A stretch of 64,000 nt of DNA from Terrirubrum flagellatum (GTDB lineage: Bacteria > Pseudomonadota > Alphaproteobacteria > Rhizobiales > Beijerinckiaceae), in NCBI RefSeq assembly GCF_022059845.1, contig NZ_CP091851.1, positions 5,259,501-5,323,500 on the forward strand, written 5' to 3'. The notes beneath the pieces are model-generated. The model was given only the letters and a program-made list of their open reading frames with translations. It was not told the origin of the DNA and did not search any database. The translations under genes and the position numbers were made by a program. Shown here piece after piece: positions 54,588-63,988 of this stretch. Position 1 is the stretch's first letter. Every line of letters starts with the position of its first letter.

Positions 54588-55733
54588 TCAGTGGCGGGCG
54601 AGCGCCGCCAGCCTATCGAGGCCCAGCACCGCGAGGCCGGCGACAAGGCTCCAGAAGGCGGAGCCGACGCCGAAAAGAGACAGGCCGGATGCGGCGACGC
54701 CGAACGCGATCACGGCGGCGAAGCGCTCCTTCTCCTGCCCCATGGCGGTGGCGAGCGCGCCAGCGAGCGATCCGACGAGGCCGAGACCGGCGGCCGCTAT
54801 CACCAGCGCTTTCGGCATTGCGAGAATCAGCGTGATGATCGGCGCGGTCGCGAGCGCGATGCCGAACCAGACGAAGCCGTACCAGACGCCGGCTTTCCAA
54901 CGCTCCTTGGGATCTGGATGCGTATCCGACCCGGTGCAGATCGCCGCGCTGATCGCCGCCATATTGACCATGTGCGCGCCGAAGGGCGCGGCCAGCAACG
55001 AGGTCAGGCCGGTGACGAATAACGCCGGTTGCACCGGCGGCTCATAGCCTGCGGCGCGCATCACGGCGAAACCCGGCAGATTCTGCGCCGCCATCGTCAC
55101 GAGATAGAGCGGCACGCCGACGCCGATCATGGCGGAGAGATCAAAGGTCGGCGGGACATAAGTAAGCGACGGCGCGAAAGTCAGCGCGGGCCATGCGGCC
55201 ATTCCGGTTCCGAGCGCGAGCGCCATTCCCGCGGCCAGCGCCGCGAGCACGGCGCCGAGCGGATTGATCAGCCGCACCACGAGAAACACGAGCAGGATCA
55301 CCGTCACGATCAGCGGCGACACGCGCATCTCGTCGAACACCGCAACGACGAAATGAAAAATCACGCCGGCGAGCATCGCCGATGCCACCGGCATCGGAAT
55401 ACGCGCGACCAACGCGCCGAGCGGACGCACGAGCGCGGTCAGGATCATCAGCACGGACGCGAGCAGGAAGGCGCCGACGGCGACGTTGAGCGTGAGGCCC
55501 GTCGTCGCTGCGATCAGCGCGGCGCCGGGCGTCGACCAGGCGCAGATGACGGGCTGTTTGTAGCGCCAGCTCAGCACGAGCGCGGCGAGGCCCTTGGCGA
55601 CAGCGAGCGCCGCGATCCAGGAGACGGTCTGCGCTTCTGTCGCGCCGACCGCCTGCGCGGCCGCAAGCACCACGGCGACAGAGGCGGAGAATCCGACGAA
55701 GGCGCAGACGATGGCGGAGAACAGTTGCGACAT
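54588..55733 (-). CDS. benE: BenE family benzoate/proton symporter
   Basis: A 381-residue inner-membrane transporter of the BenE family, with about 11-12 helices. Family landmarks are VICAWSTPGAALIAATTG, MPVASAMLAGVIFHF, GVGVPLYLVTMAAQNLPG, PPVQPALFVTGLTSLLAAPF and GSDTHPDPKERWKAGV. The substrate is probably an aromatic acid, but no benzoate catabolic genes are near, so the name reflects the family only. It precedes the ThiE-like gene by 30 bp on the same strand. Confidence 0.92.
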   Translation of the reverse strand: MSQLFSAIVCAFVGFSASVAVVLAAAQAVGATEAQTVSWIAALAVAKGLAALVLSWRYKQPVICAWSTPGAALIAATTGLTLNVAVGAFLLASVLMILTALVRPLGALVARIPMPVASAMLAGVIFHFVVAVFDEMRVSPLIVTVILLVFLVVRLINPLGAVLAALAAGMALALGTGMAAWPALTFAPSLTYVPPTFDLSAMIGVGVPLYLVTMAAQNLPGFAVMRAAGYEPPVQPALFVTGLTSLLAAPFGAHMVNMAAISAAICTGSDTHPDPKERWKAGVWYGFVWFGIALATAPIITLILAMPKALVIAAAGLGLVGSLAGALATAMGQEKERFAAVIAFGVAASGLSLFGVGSAFWSLVAGLAVLGLDRLAALARH

Positions 55734-55842
55734 GGCGCCGGCTTATCCCAGCACGCGGCGCATCGGGAGAGGCGTCGGCGCATGACCGCCTTGCCGGCGC
55801 GACTTTTGCCTCGGCCTCTCGGTCTCTGTTCGAGTCTGCGGC

Positions 55843-56070
55843 ATGCGTCTGATCCCGAAGCGCCTCGCGCATTACGCTTTCGGCGTGATCCAGTCCGGCC
55901 TGACCAGCGCGATCGCGTCCGGCTTCGGCGTCGTCAGCGCCGGCGGCGAGCGGCTGGCGACGAAATGGCTCGTCGCCTGGGCCGCCTCCTGGGCGCTCAT
56001 GCTGCCGATCGTCATTCTCGCAGCGCCGGTGATCCGCCGCGCCGTGATGGCGATGACACGCGAGGCGTGA
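55843..56070 (+). CDS. DUF2798 family membrane protein
   Basis: A 75-residue protein with two membrane helices: AFGVIQSGLTSAIASGFG and WLVAWAASWALMLPIVILAA. The order (RLAHYAFGVIQSGLTSAIAS ... APVIRRAVMAMT) matches DUF2798. Function unknown. It is divergent from benE and precedes the proline-rich membrane protein gene by 72 bp. Confidence 0.85.
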   Translation: MRLIPKRLAHYAFGVIQSGLTSAIASGFGVVSAGGERLATKWLVAWAASWALMLPIVILAAPVIRRAVMAMTREA

Positions 56071-56142
56071 GAGTCCGGCCGGCATGGTAACCATTTGGTA
56101 AATGCTCCGGCTCAAGCTTTCCGCACTTTCGCGGAGGCTTTC

Positions 56143-57291
56143 ATGAGCGAAGCGCCCACTCCCGTTCCCGTATCCGAGCCGGTGGCCGAAACGCCCGCGG
56201 CTGCGCCGACTTCCGCCGCGCAGGCCGCCGAGGCGATCGCTGCGATGCTGGAAGCGTCGCCCGCGGCCGCGCCCGATATGACGATGCTGGCGCTTGATCG
56301 GATCACGACTGTTCCCCCGTCGGAGCCTCTGCCGATCCCTACTGTCGCGCCTCCTCCCGCGCCGGCCATCGTGACGGAGCCCGCTCCGGCGGCTGCGTCG
56401 GAGATCGCTCCGGCCGCGCGCGTCGCTCCGCCGGAGCCGCCTGCGCCGCCAAAGCCATCTGCTCTCAGCCTTTTTCTGGCAGCCGCCGGAGCTCGCGCGC
56501 AGACGATCGGCTCATCCATCATGGCCTCGGTCTGGGGCCGGCGCGCCGTTTATGGCGGCGGAGTCGTCGGCGCGCTGGCGCTCGGCTGGGCCGGCGCCTC
56601 CGCGGTCGCGCCCGCACCGCGGCCCGATCCGATGGCGGCGCTCGCCGTGCAGGTGGACGCGCGCCTCGCGCGTCTTGGCGACGAGGTGAGGGGCCTGCGC
56701 GACCAGATGGCGCTGACGGCGAAAAACGGACGTCCGCGTTCGGCTGATGATCTCAAGCCGGTGCAGGAGCGGATCGCGGCGCTGACGGAGGCGTTCGAGA
56801 AATTGCGCGGCGATCACGCGGGGCGCGCCAACAATCTCATCGGCGCCGTCGATCGCGTCGAGAAGCTCGATCGCGACGCGATGACGAAGATTGCGCAGAT
56901 CGCCGAGCGGCTCGATCGCATCGAGCGTCAGACCATGACAACGGGCAGCATCACGCCACCCCAAACGCCAGCTTCGCAGGCCGCGGCGCCGCAACCCGCG
57001 CCGCAGCAGGCTGCGATTCCGACGCCGCCCGCGCGTCCGCAGCAGCAGGCGTCGGCTGCGCCTGAAAAGTCCAACGTCACCGCTATCGAACAGAAAACAT
57101 CGCGCTCCATCGCCGGCTGGGCGCTGCGCGAGATCTATGACGGCGTGGCCCTCATCGAGAATCGCCAATACGGCATGATGGAGGTTGGGCCCGGTCAGAC
57201 AGTGCGCGGGCTTGGCCGCATCGAGAAAATCGAGCGCCGCAACGGCCGCTGGGCGCTTGTCACCGAGCAGGGCGTGATCCTCGCGAATTGA
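56143..57291 (+). CDS. Pro/Ala-rich single-pass membrane protein with conserved C-terminal domain
   Basis: A 382-residue protein. Residues 1-115 are Pro/Ala-rich and disordered. One transmembrane helix lies near residue 145 (RRAVYGGGVVGALALGWAGA), followed by a coiled-coil region (DARLARLGDEVRGLRDQMAL; RIAALTEAFEKLRGD) and a Gln/Pro linker. The ordered end domain of about 65 residues includes IAGWALREIYDGVALIENRQ, YGMMEVGPGQTVRGLGRIEK and WALVTEQGVIL. The ATG at 56143 follows GCGGAGG. I do not recognise a family name; the layout fits an envelope-spanning structural protein. Confidence 0.8.
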   Translation: MSEAPTPVPVSEPVAETPAAAPTSAAQAAEAIAAMLEASPAAAPDMTMLALDRITTVPPSEPLPIPTVAPPPAPAIVTEPAPAAASEIAPAARVAPPEPPAPPKPSALSLFLAAAGARAQTIGSSIMASVWGRRAVYGGGVVGALALGWAGASAVAPAPRPDPMAALAVQVDARLARLGDEVRGLRDQMALTAKNGRPRSADDLKPVQERIAALTEAFEKLRGDHAGRANNLIGAVDRVEKLDRDAMTKIAQIAERLDRIERQTMTTGSITPPQTPASQAAAPQPAPQQAAIPTPPARPQQQASAAPEKSNVTAIEQKTSRSIAGWALREIYDGVALIENRQYGMMEVGPGQTVRGLGRIEKIERRNGRWALVTEQGVILAN

Positions 57292-57345
57292 GGCGCGCGG
57301 CGCGAAATTGGTGTAGTCGTCCGGCTTCATAAAGGTCGGACGGCA

Positions 57346-58308
57346 ATGGACAGGATCACAATCGGAATCATCGGTTTTGGAATCATGGGCGAGCGCATGC
57401 TCCGCGCCGCGCTCGAACATGCGCCTGACGTTGCGCGCATCAGCGGCGTATGGGATCCTTCGCTCGCAGCGATGGAGCGCATCGCGTCCGCTTTCCCAAC
57501 AATTCCGCGCATTGCCGATCCATCTGCGCTGATCGCGCAATCCGACTGCGTCTATGTCGCTTCGCCGCCGACGACGCATCTGAGCCACGCGCGCGCCGCC
57601 ATTCGCGCGGGCAAATCGGTATTCTGCGAAAAGCCGCTCTCGGTCGATGTTGCGGATTCCCGCGCCTTCGTCGCCGAGGCGGGCGCGCGCGGCGCGGTGA
57701 ATTTTCCCTTCGCCTCGTCGCTCGCGATCGAACGTCTGCGCGGATGGATCGATGAGGGCGTGATCGGCAAGCCGCAGCGCATCGCGATCGAGGTCGGATT
57801 CAAGACATGGCCGCGCGCGTGGCAGATGGACGCCGCAGGCTGGCTCGACGGCCGCGCCGAAGGCGGCTTCACGCGCGAGGTCGTCTCGCATTTTCTCTTT
57901 CTCACGCGCCGGCTTGGCGGGCCGATGCGCGACCTGAAATCGACGATCGAATTTCCGATCCCTGAGAAGTCCGAGCGCGCCATCGCTGCGAATTTCACTG
58001 CGGGTGAACTGCCCGTCGAACTCAAGGGGCGCGTTGGCTCGACCGACAAGGATGATCACAATCTCTGGACGCTCATCGGCGATCGCGGCGCCGTGCGTTT
58101 GCGCGACTGGTCGATCGCCGAGCGGCGCATGGGCGATGGCGCATGGGAGATCGATCGCGATGCGCTGCCGCAGGATCGCGCGCGGCCGCTGACATTGAAG
58201 CGCCAGCTCGATGGCGTCGCGCGCATGACGCGCGGCGAAAAACATCCGCTCGCGACATTGCAGGAGGCGTTTGAGGTGCAGGAGATTGTTGAGGCGATTT
58301 TGCGGTGA
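57346..58308 (+). CDS. Gfo/Idh/MocA family oxidoreductase
   Basis: A 320-residue NAD(P)-dependent dehydrogenase. The N-terminal Rossmann fold shows IGIIGFGIMGERMLRAAL, SDCVYVASPPTTHLSHAR and the family EKP motif (KSVFCEKPLSVDV). The C-terminal alpha/beta domain includes GWLDGRAEGGFTREVVSHFL, with the His of the catalytic region. Substrate unknown (a sugar, cyclitol or similar). It is the last core gene before the repeat-rich accessory stretch. Confidence 0.92.
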   Translation: MDRITIGIIGFGIMGERMLRAALEHAPDVARISGVWDPSLAAMERIASAFPTIPRIADPSALIAQSDCVYVASPPTTHLSHARAAIRAGKSVFCEKPLSVDVADSRAFVAEAGARGAVNFPFASSLAIERLRGWIDEGVIGKPQRIAIEVGFKTWPRAWQMDAAGWLDGRAEGGFTREVVSHFLFLTRRLGGPMRDLKSTIEFPIPEKSERAIAANFTAGELPVELKGRVGSTDKDDHNLWTLIGDRGAVRLRDWSIAERRMGDGAWEIDRDALPQDRARPLTLKRQLDGVARMTRGEKHPLATLQEAFEVQEIVEAILR

Positions 58309-58324
58309 GGCGCGAGCGCTCTCC

Positions 58325-58495
58325 GTCCCCGGTTCGCTGGAGCGCAGCGGAAGCGAGACCGGGGTCCAGCGCAGGAAGGCGCGCCGCAGGCGCGTCGACA
58401 TTTCTGAATTGGGCGCTCGCTCCGCTCGCAAATCTTGCGCTGGCTCCCGGACACGTCTCGCTTCGCTGACGCTTGCTCGACGTTCCGGGAACGAC
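58325..58495. repeat. Long palindromic intergenic repeat (GTCCCCGG family), copy 2
   Basis: Begins GTCCCCGGTTCGC, contains GAGACCGGGGTCCAGCGC and CTCCCGGACACGTCTCG, and ends CGTTCCGGGAACGACG. The order and spacing match the 45625-45810 copy, with the central part diverged. It lies just after the Gfo/Idh gene stop and probably forms its terminating hairpin. Confidence 0.75.
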
Positions 58496-58988
58496 GTCGC
58501 GCCAAATCTGCGCGGCGCGCAGCATCGTCGCCCGCGCATTCGCGCGGCCCATTTCATTTCCACCTTAAACTCTTCCCTTCTCTCGCCTCCTCGGGGAGGC
58601 CGGAAGCGCCGCAAGACGCGGCCAGAATATGAGTGTGGGATTTCGCCTTGCGGCGCTCCCGACGCGGATTTTCAGTCTTCCAGTCCTGCGCTCTCCGCGG
58701 TCTCCCGCTTAAGGTCCGTCCGGACAGCCTGATCCTAGTGTCAGGCGGGCGCAGTGTCGGAGACGCCGGGAATTCTGAAGCCAGGTCGCATCAGAACCCG
58801 CGGATCCGCCCCTTGCTCCTGTTCAGTCCTGACCTGGACAGCCCTGTGTGAGCAAAGGCGAATAGAATATATGCTTATATTCCTAGATCGTCAAGAGAGA
58901 AATACGTTGATTGTGGCCTCGGCCGCAACCTTCCTCCCACGTCATCGCCGGGCTTGACCCGGCGATCCAGTTCTCCCTCGATCATCAC
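58496..58988. other. Intergenic accessory DNA with no recognised gene
   Basis: About 490 bases. Short frames exist (for example 58633-58851, 72 residues) but have no recognisable product. Near 58865-58882 an AT-rich near-perfect palindrome (GAATATATGCTTATATTC) stands out from the surroundings, and a REP-like palindrome follows at 58946. The rest may be decayed sequence. Confidence 0.5.
58946..58964. repeat. REP-like palindrome (CCGGGCTTGACCCGG type)
   Basis: CGCCGGGCTTGACCCGGCG is a 7-8 bp stem with a short loop, flanked by TCAT and ATCCAG. The same unit appears in inverted form at 59436-59468 and in variant form at 59369-59390 and 63519-63607. It is a short interspersed repeat common in alphaproteobacterial intergenic DNA. 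Confidence 0.8.
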
Positions 58989-59288
58989 ATGCGTGGCGAG
59001 CGGGCCTATTGGGTCTACATCATGGCGAGCGGGCGCAACGGCACGCTCTATGTCGGCGTCACCAACGATCTCGAACGCAGAATATTCGAACATCGCGAAG
59101 GGCGCGCAAAGGGATTCACGCAACGCTACGGAGTGACGCGTCTTGTCTGGTATGAGGATTATCCGCGCGCCATTGACGCGATCCAGCGCGAGAAGAACAT
59201 CAAGAAATGGTCGCGCAAATGGAAGCTCGATCTGATCGAGTCGATGAATCCGGAGTGGCGGGATTTGTATGAGGAACTGGCGATGTGA
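58989..59288 (+). CDS. GIY-YIG nuclease-domain protein
   Basis: A 99-residue single-domain protein of the GIY-YIG superfamily (UPF0213/YhbQ-like). Motifs are YWVYIMASGRNGTLYVGVTN (GIY/YIG equivalents YVYIM and LYVGV), DLERRIFEHREGRAKGF with the catalytic Arg, and IQREKNIKKWSRKWKLDLIE. The start ATG at 58989 gives the domain start; the frame extends upstream through the REP palindrome, which would add a GLDPAIQ-type translated repeat. Ribosome site weak. Such genes often sit among REP palindromes in this order. Confidence 0.85.
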   Translation: MRGERAYWVYIMASGRNGTLYVGVTNDLERRIFEHREGRAKGFTQRYGVTRLVWYEDYPRAIDAIQREKNIKKWSRKWKLDLIESMNPEWRDLYEELAM

Positions 59289-59368
59289 GGGAAGGCTCGC
59301 ACTCCATTCTATTTGCCGCTTCTCCGTTTCCCCCCGCTTCTCCGCTCTCCCTCCAGATGTCACGCCCG

Positions 59369-59468
59369 TCCCCGGACTTGATCCGGGGATCAGCCCGGGC
59401 ATCCAGTGATCATCCGCGATGTTGAAGCGACGGTCTGGATCGCCGGGTCAAGCCCGGCGATGACGGGG
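59369..59468. repeat. Pair of REP-like palindromes
   Basis: CCCCGGACTTGATCCGGGGAT (59370-59390) and GGATCGCCGGGTCAAGCCCGGCGATGA (59436-59462 region) form separate stem-loops facing opposite ways, with TCCAGTG / CTGGAT flanks. The second is the inverted form of the unit at 58946. The 372-bp gap 59289-59660 holds nothing else I recognise except an increasingly AT-rich lead into the DUF2971 gene. Confidence 0.78.
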
Positions 59469-59660
59469 CGGGGCGAATCATTTCAGGAAACAGCGTGGAG
59501 CATCGGGGGAATTAGCGCACCAGTCAGGTCCGGGACGCGAATATACGGCGACATTCGGCCAGAAAGGCCATGAGGCTGGAGGGGTGAAAGTAGCTTCTGG
59601 GTCTTGACCGGCAAGAAATGCGACCGATGATTCAAAATCACAAAAAAGGCGCTGCGAAAG

Positions 59661-60530
59661 ATGGCAAACCAAATCCCACATTTTTATGAGGTTCACGATC
59701 ATCAATTACTCTATCACTATACATCTGTGAGCGGGGCTCTCGCTATCCTTAAGAGTCGAAAGTTCTGGCTCTCCGAATATTCAAAGACCAATGACTCATC
59801 AGAATATACTTATAGTAGGGAAAACTACGTCAGAGCCTATCAGAATAGGCAGGTCTATATCGATGATGTGCCCCGTTTGGCGGCGACAACAGCTTTAGTT
59901 GGTTCAGAGACCAACGCCTCGATGTTCATCGGATGCTTCACCGAAAATCGCGACGATCTAGGTCAATGGCGGAGCTATGCCGACAATGGGCGCGGTTGCG
60001 TGATCGGCATCGATCCGAGATATCTTCGCGATGAGGCTGGCGTTGCCATAAAGAGGATCGTTTACAGTGAAATCGATTTAGATCGGTTTGTGAACATTGG
60101 GCTTTCGATGCTTCAGGATCACTATTGCGCGGGCCCTAATGATCGCCGCGAATTGAGCAGCTTGGCAACATATTTTGTGGCAGATTTGTTTGCGTTTAAG
60201 CATCCTGCATTCGTGGCAGAGAACGAGATTCGAGTATCGCGCATGCTAGTCGTGGACGAATCTGAAAAATATGGCCTTAGAGATGTTGGAGGCAGAACCG
60301 CAAGCGGTAATAGAGTAGATGCGCTCGACGTAAAAATGCGGCCGGGACTCTTTGGCGATACACGGTATATCGAACTGCCACTTTCAGTTGGCCATTGCGG
60401 TAGCGCCATCAAGTCGATTGGTCTTGGTCCAGCGTGCTCCACTTCGGTTGAAGCAGAAATTCAGGATATGAATCGTAGTCTCCCGGAACCGCTACAAGTT
60501 TGGCGGTCGCCGATACCGTATCGGATTTAG
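59661..60530 (+). CDS. DUF2971 family protein, AT-rich and probably acquired
   Basis: A 289-residue protein that begins MANQIPHFYEVHDHQLLYHY, with the DUF2971 signature LYHYTSVSGALAILKSRKFW followed by WLSEYSKTNDSSEYTYS. Further conserved parts are MFIGCFTENRDDLGQWRSYA and GCVIGIDPRYL, and an FVAENEIRVSRML segment near residue 190. Base composition and codon use are clearly more AT-rich than all neighbours, which suggests horizontal transfer. The HYTS...L..IL.S start recalls ADP-ribosyltransferase-like folds, but this is a guess. No toxin or antitoxin partner is seen next to it. Ribosome site weak. Confidence 0.85.
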   Translation: MANQIPHFYEVHDHQLLYHYTSVSGALAILKSRKFWLSEYSKTNDSSEYTYSRENYVRAYQNRQVYIDDVPRLAATTALVGSETNASMFIGCFTENRDDLGQWRSYADNGRGCVIGIDPRYLRDEAGVAIKRIVYSEIDLDRFVNIGLSMLQDHYCAGPNDRRELSSLATYFVADLFAFKHPAFVAENEIRVSRMLVVDESEKYGLRDVGGRTASGNRVDALDVKMRPGLFGDTRYIELPLSVGHCGSAIKSIGLGPACSTSVEAEIQDMNRSLPEPLQVWRSPIPYRI

Positions 60531-60576
60531 TTTCCTTCAAATTGAAGAACTAGTGCGTAATACGCAAACGACTCGA

Positions 60577-61509
<933 letters not shown>

Positions 61510-61671
61510 GACGCCGTTCGATCCTGGAGCCGCGCCGCGGCGCAGCATTTATGACGGGCGTCTAACAATGCCTGCGTGAGTCCACAAGCCGATTGGAGCT
61601 GTTCCACAGAGGTGTTTGGACACGATTTCCGGCGCGGCTTCCTTCTCCCGCTGGGGAAGAAGGCAGAGCCG

Positions 61672-62271
61672 CTACTCCTCGACCGGGGCGTAGGCCATGG
61701 GCTTCGGCGCGGCGGCCGGCTTCGGCTTGGCGTTCGAGGCGACCTTGGTCGGGCTATTGTCAGGGCCGGCGGCGACGAGGAAGCCCGCGATCTCGTTCAT
61801 GCTCTGGGCGGCGACCGCCTGCAGCGCCCGCTCGTCCACCGCGCTCCAGGGGTCCGACGCCGAACCGCGAAGCTGGGCCGCGCCCTCGATGCGCTGGGCC
61901 CGCTTCTGCCTGGAATCATAGACGTCCCAGATGAAGGAGAAGGCGACCTTGCCGTCGTCCGTCGGGGCGGCGTCGAGATAGCCGCGGATGCGGAAGCGCG
62001 GCGTGGCGGCAGGCCCGACCAGCTCGATCTGACGCTGCGACGCTTCCTGCGAAAGCACGCCGGCGAATTTCGTGCGCATCTGTTCCGCGCCGCCGGACAG
62101 GCTCTCGACCGAGATCGGCACGCCAGGCGCGCTCACGCGCTGGCTGGTGGCGAGACCCATATCGCTCGCCGTGTCGTTGCACGCGGCCAGAGCGCCGGCC
62201 GCGGCGAAGATGGTCAACAGACGCTTAATCGTTCCGGACGTGGAACGTCCGAGACGCGAACCGGCCCGCAT
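61672..62271 (-). CDS. Hypothetical lipoprotein
   Basis: A 199-residue predicted lipoprotein of unknown function. The basic N-terminus leads to LLTIFAAAGALAACND, with a lipobox cysteine. The mature part has an ordered stretch (FRIRGYLDAAPTDDGKVAFS, FIWDVYDSRQKRAQRIEG, then AVDERALQAVAAQSMNEIAG), which resembles LptE-like or DUF-type envelope lipoproteins, and a Lys/Pro/Ala tail. The ATG at 62271 follows GGAGGCGTC. It lies between prs and the M24 protein gene. Confidence 0.8.
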   Translation of the reverse strand: MRAGSRLGRSTSGTIKRLLTIFAAAGALAACNDTASDMGLATSQRVSAPGVPISVESLSGGAEQMRTKFAGVLSQEASQRQIELVGPAATPRFRIRGYLDAAPTDDGKVAFSFIWDVYDSRQKRAQRIEGAAQLRGSASDPWSAVDERALQAVAAQSMNEIAGFLVAAGPDNSPTKVASNAKPKPAAAPKPMAYAPVEE

Positions 62272-62343
62272 GACGCCTCCCTGCTGGCTGTTCCGGCGGC
62301 CGTTTCGACCTGCCGGATCATGGCGGAAGTCGGCTTCGTAGCC

Positions 62344-63495
62344 CTATCGGATCATAAGGTCCAGATCGGGCAGGTTGAGCGGCTCGGCGGCGCCCTCGGT
62401 GACGAGATAGGTGCGGCCGAGACACATGGCGGTGTCCGTCTCCGAATCCATCAGGATCATGTGCGCGAACATCACCATCCCCGGTTCGAGCGGCCAGGGA
62501 TTGGCTTCATAGAACATCGGCCAGTCCATCCATGACGGCGTGAAGCGCGCGCCCAGCGAATAGCCGCAGGCGTTGAGCCGATGCGAACCGGCGCCGTTGC
62601 GATCGAACGTCTTCGCGTGCGCGGCGAACACGTCGCCGGCGGTGCGGCCCGGCCGCATCTCGGTCTCACAGGCGGCGAGCGCCTCCTTCGCGATGCGATG
62701 ATAGTCGCGATGCTTCGCGCGCGGCTCGCCGACGATATGCGTGCGCATCGCCGCGACATGATAATGGCGATAGGCGCCGGCGAATTCGAGCGTGATCTGA
62801 TCATTCGCGTCGAGCTTGCGGCGGCCCGACTTGTAGCGGCAAAGCAGAGCGTCTCGCGACGAGCCGATGATGAACTCGTTGGCGGGATAATCGCCGCCAC
62901 CTCTGAAAATCTCGTCATGCATGCTAGCCAGGATGTCGCCTTCATCGGCGCCGGCGAAGGTCTTTTCGATGCCTGCGCGATCGGCCGCATCGCAGAGCGC
63001 GCCAGCGCGCCTGACATAGGCGATTTCGGCGGGCGATTTCACCGCGCGCAGGCGCACCACGAGATTGGAGGCGTCGACGAGATCGGCGAAACCTGCGAAA
63101 GCCGCGTCGAGTTTTCTGCCGTTCGCGGCGACGAGCCCGTAGCTCTCATATTCGACGCCGAGGGGCTTGCCGCCGCCGCCAAGCGACGCGACCATGTCTT
63201 TCAGATTCAGCGCCGGATTGGCGTCGGCGCCATCCTTCCAGATGCGGATGTCCTGGATGATCGACGTGAGCCGCGCCTGTCGGAGATCGGCGGAGCGCGT
63301 GAGAAGCGCGAGCTTTCCGTCAGACGAGAGATAAAGGCACTGGAAGAAGCAGAAGCCGAAGGTGTCGTAACCGGTCAGCCAATACATCGATTCCTGCTGG
63401 AACATCAGCAGGCCGTCGAGCTTCGCAGCCTCCATCGCTTTCAGGAGACGCGCCTTGCGCGCGGCGAATTCATCGGAGGTGAAATGAAGAGCCAT
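62344..63495 (-). CDS. M24 family hydrolase, creatinase/DoeA-like with atypical metal site
   Basis: A 383-residue pita-bread-fold protein. The N-terminal creatinase domain (LMFQQESMYWLTGYDTFGFC) is followed by the catalytic domain (DYPANEFIIGSSRDALLCRY; FEANPWPLEPGMV-like FYEANPWPLEPGMV). In the segment LEFAGAYRHYHVAAMRT the usual metal-binding aspartates of aminopeptidase P are missing, as in creatinase and ectoine hydrolase DoeA, so a non-peptidase amide hydrolase is likely. No doeB lies nearby. ATG at 63495. Confidence 0.87.
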   Translation of the reverse strand: MALHFTSDEFAARKARLLKAMEAAKLDGLLMFQQESMYWLTGYDTFGFCFFQCLYLSSDGKLALLTRSADLRQARLTSIIQDIRIWKDGADANPALNLKDMVASLGGGGKPLGVEYESYGLVAANGRKLDAAFAGFADLVDASNLVVRLRAVKSPAEIAYVRRAGALCDAADRAGIEKTFAGADEGDILASMHDEIFRGGGDYPANEFIIGSSRDALLCRYKSGRRKLDANDQITLEFAGAYRHYHVAAMRTHIVGEPRAKHRDYHRIAKEALAACETEMRPGRTAGDVFAAHAKTFDRNGAGSHRLNACGYSLGARFTPSWMDWPMFYEANPWPLEPGMVMFAHMILMDSETDTAMCLGRTYLVTEGAAEPLNLPDLDLMIR

Positions 63496-63518
63496 GGCGT
63501 GTCGCTTCTCCGAAAATG

Positions 63519-63607
63519 TCATGGCCGGGCGTGGCCCGGCCATCCCACGATCAAGTCGGATATTTATTAGAAGGCGTGGGCGCCCGGGCCAAGCCCGGCC
63601 ATGACGG
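63519..63607. repeat. Pair of inverted REP-like palindromes
   Basis: TCATGGCCGGGCGTGGCCCG (63519 on) and GGGCCAAGCCCGGCCATGA (ending about 63604) are inverted repeats around an AT-rich spacer (TCGGATATTTATTAG). Each also folds on itself. It separates zapA (stop at 63635) from the M24 gene start and probably ends the zapA message. Confidence 0.8.
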
Positions 63608-63634
63608 GCTGAGAGTTCCGCCGAAGAAGCGCGC

Positions 63635-63988
63635 CTATTTCAGTTTCCTCGCCAGCGCTTCGACGCGCTGGGCCGCCGCGTCGAGCGCGGTTGCGAGTTG
63701 ATCGCCTTCCGACTTGGCGCGCGCGTCGCGCGCCTGCGCCTCGGTTTGCAGCGTCGCGATCTCGCCCTCGAGACGATCGAGGCGCTTTTTCATCTCCGCT
63801 GTTTCGTCGGCGAAGGTGAGCGCGGCCATGACATGCAGGCGCATGTCGCCGATCTCGCCGAAATTCTCGCGCAGCTCCGCAATCTTGGCGTCGACGGCTT
63901 CCGCGAGAGCGAGGAGATGCGGCTCCTCGCCGTCATTGCACCCGATACGATAGGACTTTCCCGCGACCGTAACCGAAACTTGACCCAT
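63635..63988 (-). CDS. zapA: Cell division protein ZapA
   Basis: Binds FtsZ and bundles protofilaments at the division site. The 117-residue protein starts MGQVSVTVAGKSYRIGCNDG, a typical ZapA beta-strand start, followed by EEPHLLALAEAVDAKIAELR. The helical dimer region (LHVMAALTFADETAEMKKRL) and a coiled coil to the C-terminus (RLEGEIATLQTEAQARDARA) complete it. The start ATG at 63988 is close to the window edge. Confidence 0.93.
   Translation of the reverse strand: MGQVSVTVAGKSYRIGCNDGEEPHLLALAEAVDAKIAELRENFGEIGDMRLHVMAALTFADETAEMKKRLDRLEGEIATLQTEAQARDARAKSEGDQLATALDAAAQRVEALARKLK

Noticed and set aside
56512-58614. Minus-strand open frame of 700 codons
   Set aside because: Antisense to the Pro/Ala-rich membrane protein and the Gfo/Idh gene, both with good starts and domains; the product is Arg-rich and unlike any family.
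58633-58851. Short plus-strand frame of 72 codons
   Set aside because: No ribosome site, no recognised domain, and it lies in decayed or repeat-rich sequence; not enough support for a gene.
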